A stretch of 44,944 nucleotides of DNA, from IMG/VR virus record IMGVR_UViG_3300008267_000295, positions 42,368 to 87,311 of that record, one strand, 5' to 3'. Source of the DNA: a virus. The translations under genes were made by a program, and so were the position numbers. The notes under the pieces are model-generated. The model made no database searches. It was given only the letters and a program-made list of their open reading frames with translations, and was not told the DNA's origin. Below are positions 44,422 through 44,944 of the stretch, piece by piece (the first letter of the stretch is position 1; each line of letters begins with the position of its first letter).

Positions 44422-44907
44422 TTAACTTATTGGTGTTATTGTTGTAATTGTGGCTCCAGAACCAAATCCTGTACCGGTATTAAGTGATGTGTCTAAAGTT
44501 CCATCTGAAAATAAACGTACAATATTACCTACCGACGTACCGTTATATGATGTAAAATTACCACTAACTAATATTTTACCATTTGTTTGAACAACAATAC
44601 TGAGTACATGATTATCAAACCCTGTTCCAATACTAAATGTATTATCAATAGTTCCATCAGAATTTAGTCTAACTATCCTATTAGATGTTACACCACTATA
44701 CGATGTGAACGCTCCCCCGACCATTATTTTACCACTTGAAAGAGCCGAGACAAAATAAACACTATTATTAAATCCGGTTCCAGTGATAAATGTATCATCA
44801 ATAGTTCCTCCGGAATTTAATCTAATTATTCTATTAGATGTCACCCCACTATATGATGTAAAATCCCCACCAACGACAATCTTACCATCTGATTGTACAG
44901 ATGACAT
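44422..44907 (-). CDS. Delta-60 / beta-propeller repeat protein, C-terminal part
   Basis: Counted from ATG 44907, 161 residues comprise three repeats of about 50 residues with the pattern SDGKIVVGGDFTSYSG...RIIRLNSDGTID..F.TGTGF, the repeat of the beta-propeller family often called delta-60. Such proteins in phages are usually virion-surface or fibre-associated. Upstream of this ATG the same frame still reads as repeat sequence (GT-stop-FNAYTYM), with TGA at 44926-44928 standing where Gly (GGA) is expected. The gene therefore probably began beyond the window and either carries a nonsense mutation or restarts here. Confidence 0.65.
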   Translation of the reverse strand: MSSVQSDGKIVVGGDFTSYSGVTSNRIIRLNSGGTIDDTFITGTGFNNSVYFVSALSSGKIMVGGAFTSYSGVTSNRIVRLNSDGTIDNTFSIGTGFDNHVLSIVVQTNGKILVSGNFTSYNGTSVGNIVRLFSDGTLDTSLNTGTGFGSGATITTITPIS

Positions 44908-44944
44908 GTATGTGTAGGCATTAAATCACGTACCGACTGTAGTT

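Noticed and set aside
44926-44928. TGA reassigned to Gly, as in some candidate phyla
   Set aside because: No in-frame TGA occurs in thousands of codons of intact genes, so one TGA in a terminal repeat is better explained by mutation.
1-44944. CRISPR array, insertion sequence, integrase or toxin-antitoxin locus
   Set aside because: No spaced direct repeats of array type, no transposase or recombinase motifs; the small RHH-like gene has no recognisable toxin partner next to it.

Overview
The window looks like part of the genome of a T4-like contractile-tailed phage (myovirus). It is AT-rich and densely packed, with almost every gene on the minus strand, so biological order runs from high to low coordinates. 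The neck-to-tail order (sheath, tube, a two-frame chaperone-like pair, tape measure, hub, gp53, then gp25 and gp6) and the replication set (gp32-like SSB, UvsX/RecA, FEN-type RNase H, DnaB/gp41 helicase, class Ia ribonucleotide reductase) are the classic T4-like toolkit. A host in Bacteroidota is an inference only: clear Shine-Dalgarno sites are mostly lacking, nearly all genes end in TAA, and the RNR is of the eukaryote-like type. No tRNA, integrase, insertion sequence or CRISPR array was recognised.

Layout from right to left: 44944-44189, a repeat (delta-60 type) protein tail and a small unknown gene; 44008-44184, a lone plus-strand ribbon-helix-helix gene; 43869-41020, sheath; 41019-40710, a 310-base intergenic region with a terminator, a parS-like site and a striking array of YACTRG boxes; 40709-40221, tail tube; 40120-39238, overlapping chaperone-like frames that look joined by frameshifting; 39217-37295, tape measure; 37259-26016, two giant baseplate/hub proteins flanking gp53; 25970-24774, three accessory genes; 24669-19649, gp32, a small coiled-coil gene, uvsX, FEN, an unknown gene and the helicase; 19632-16292, nrdB and an nrdA split into two pieces; 16291-16171, a GC-rich structured 3' RNA and a terminator; 16133-13847, gp25 and gp6; 13792-815, a cascade of large baseplate/tail proteins, the first broken by a frameshift; 722-1, the start of a TPS-repeat protein.

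Most interesting points: (1) a probable +1 or -2 frameshift at a T6 run joins a gp26-like protein to a 50-residue extension directly upstream of the tape measure, the position of lambda G/GT; (2) nrdA is split, with about 27 conserved codons missing; (3) a compact pseudoknotted RNA follows nrdA; (4) an operator-like array of 11 boxes lies between tube and sheath; (5) a recurring ATATTTAT/TATTTATA motif precedes structural genes in the sense orientation, including the one gene on the opposite strand. All homology statements come from remembered family motifs, not from searches.
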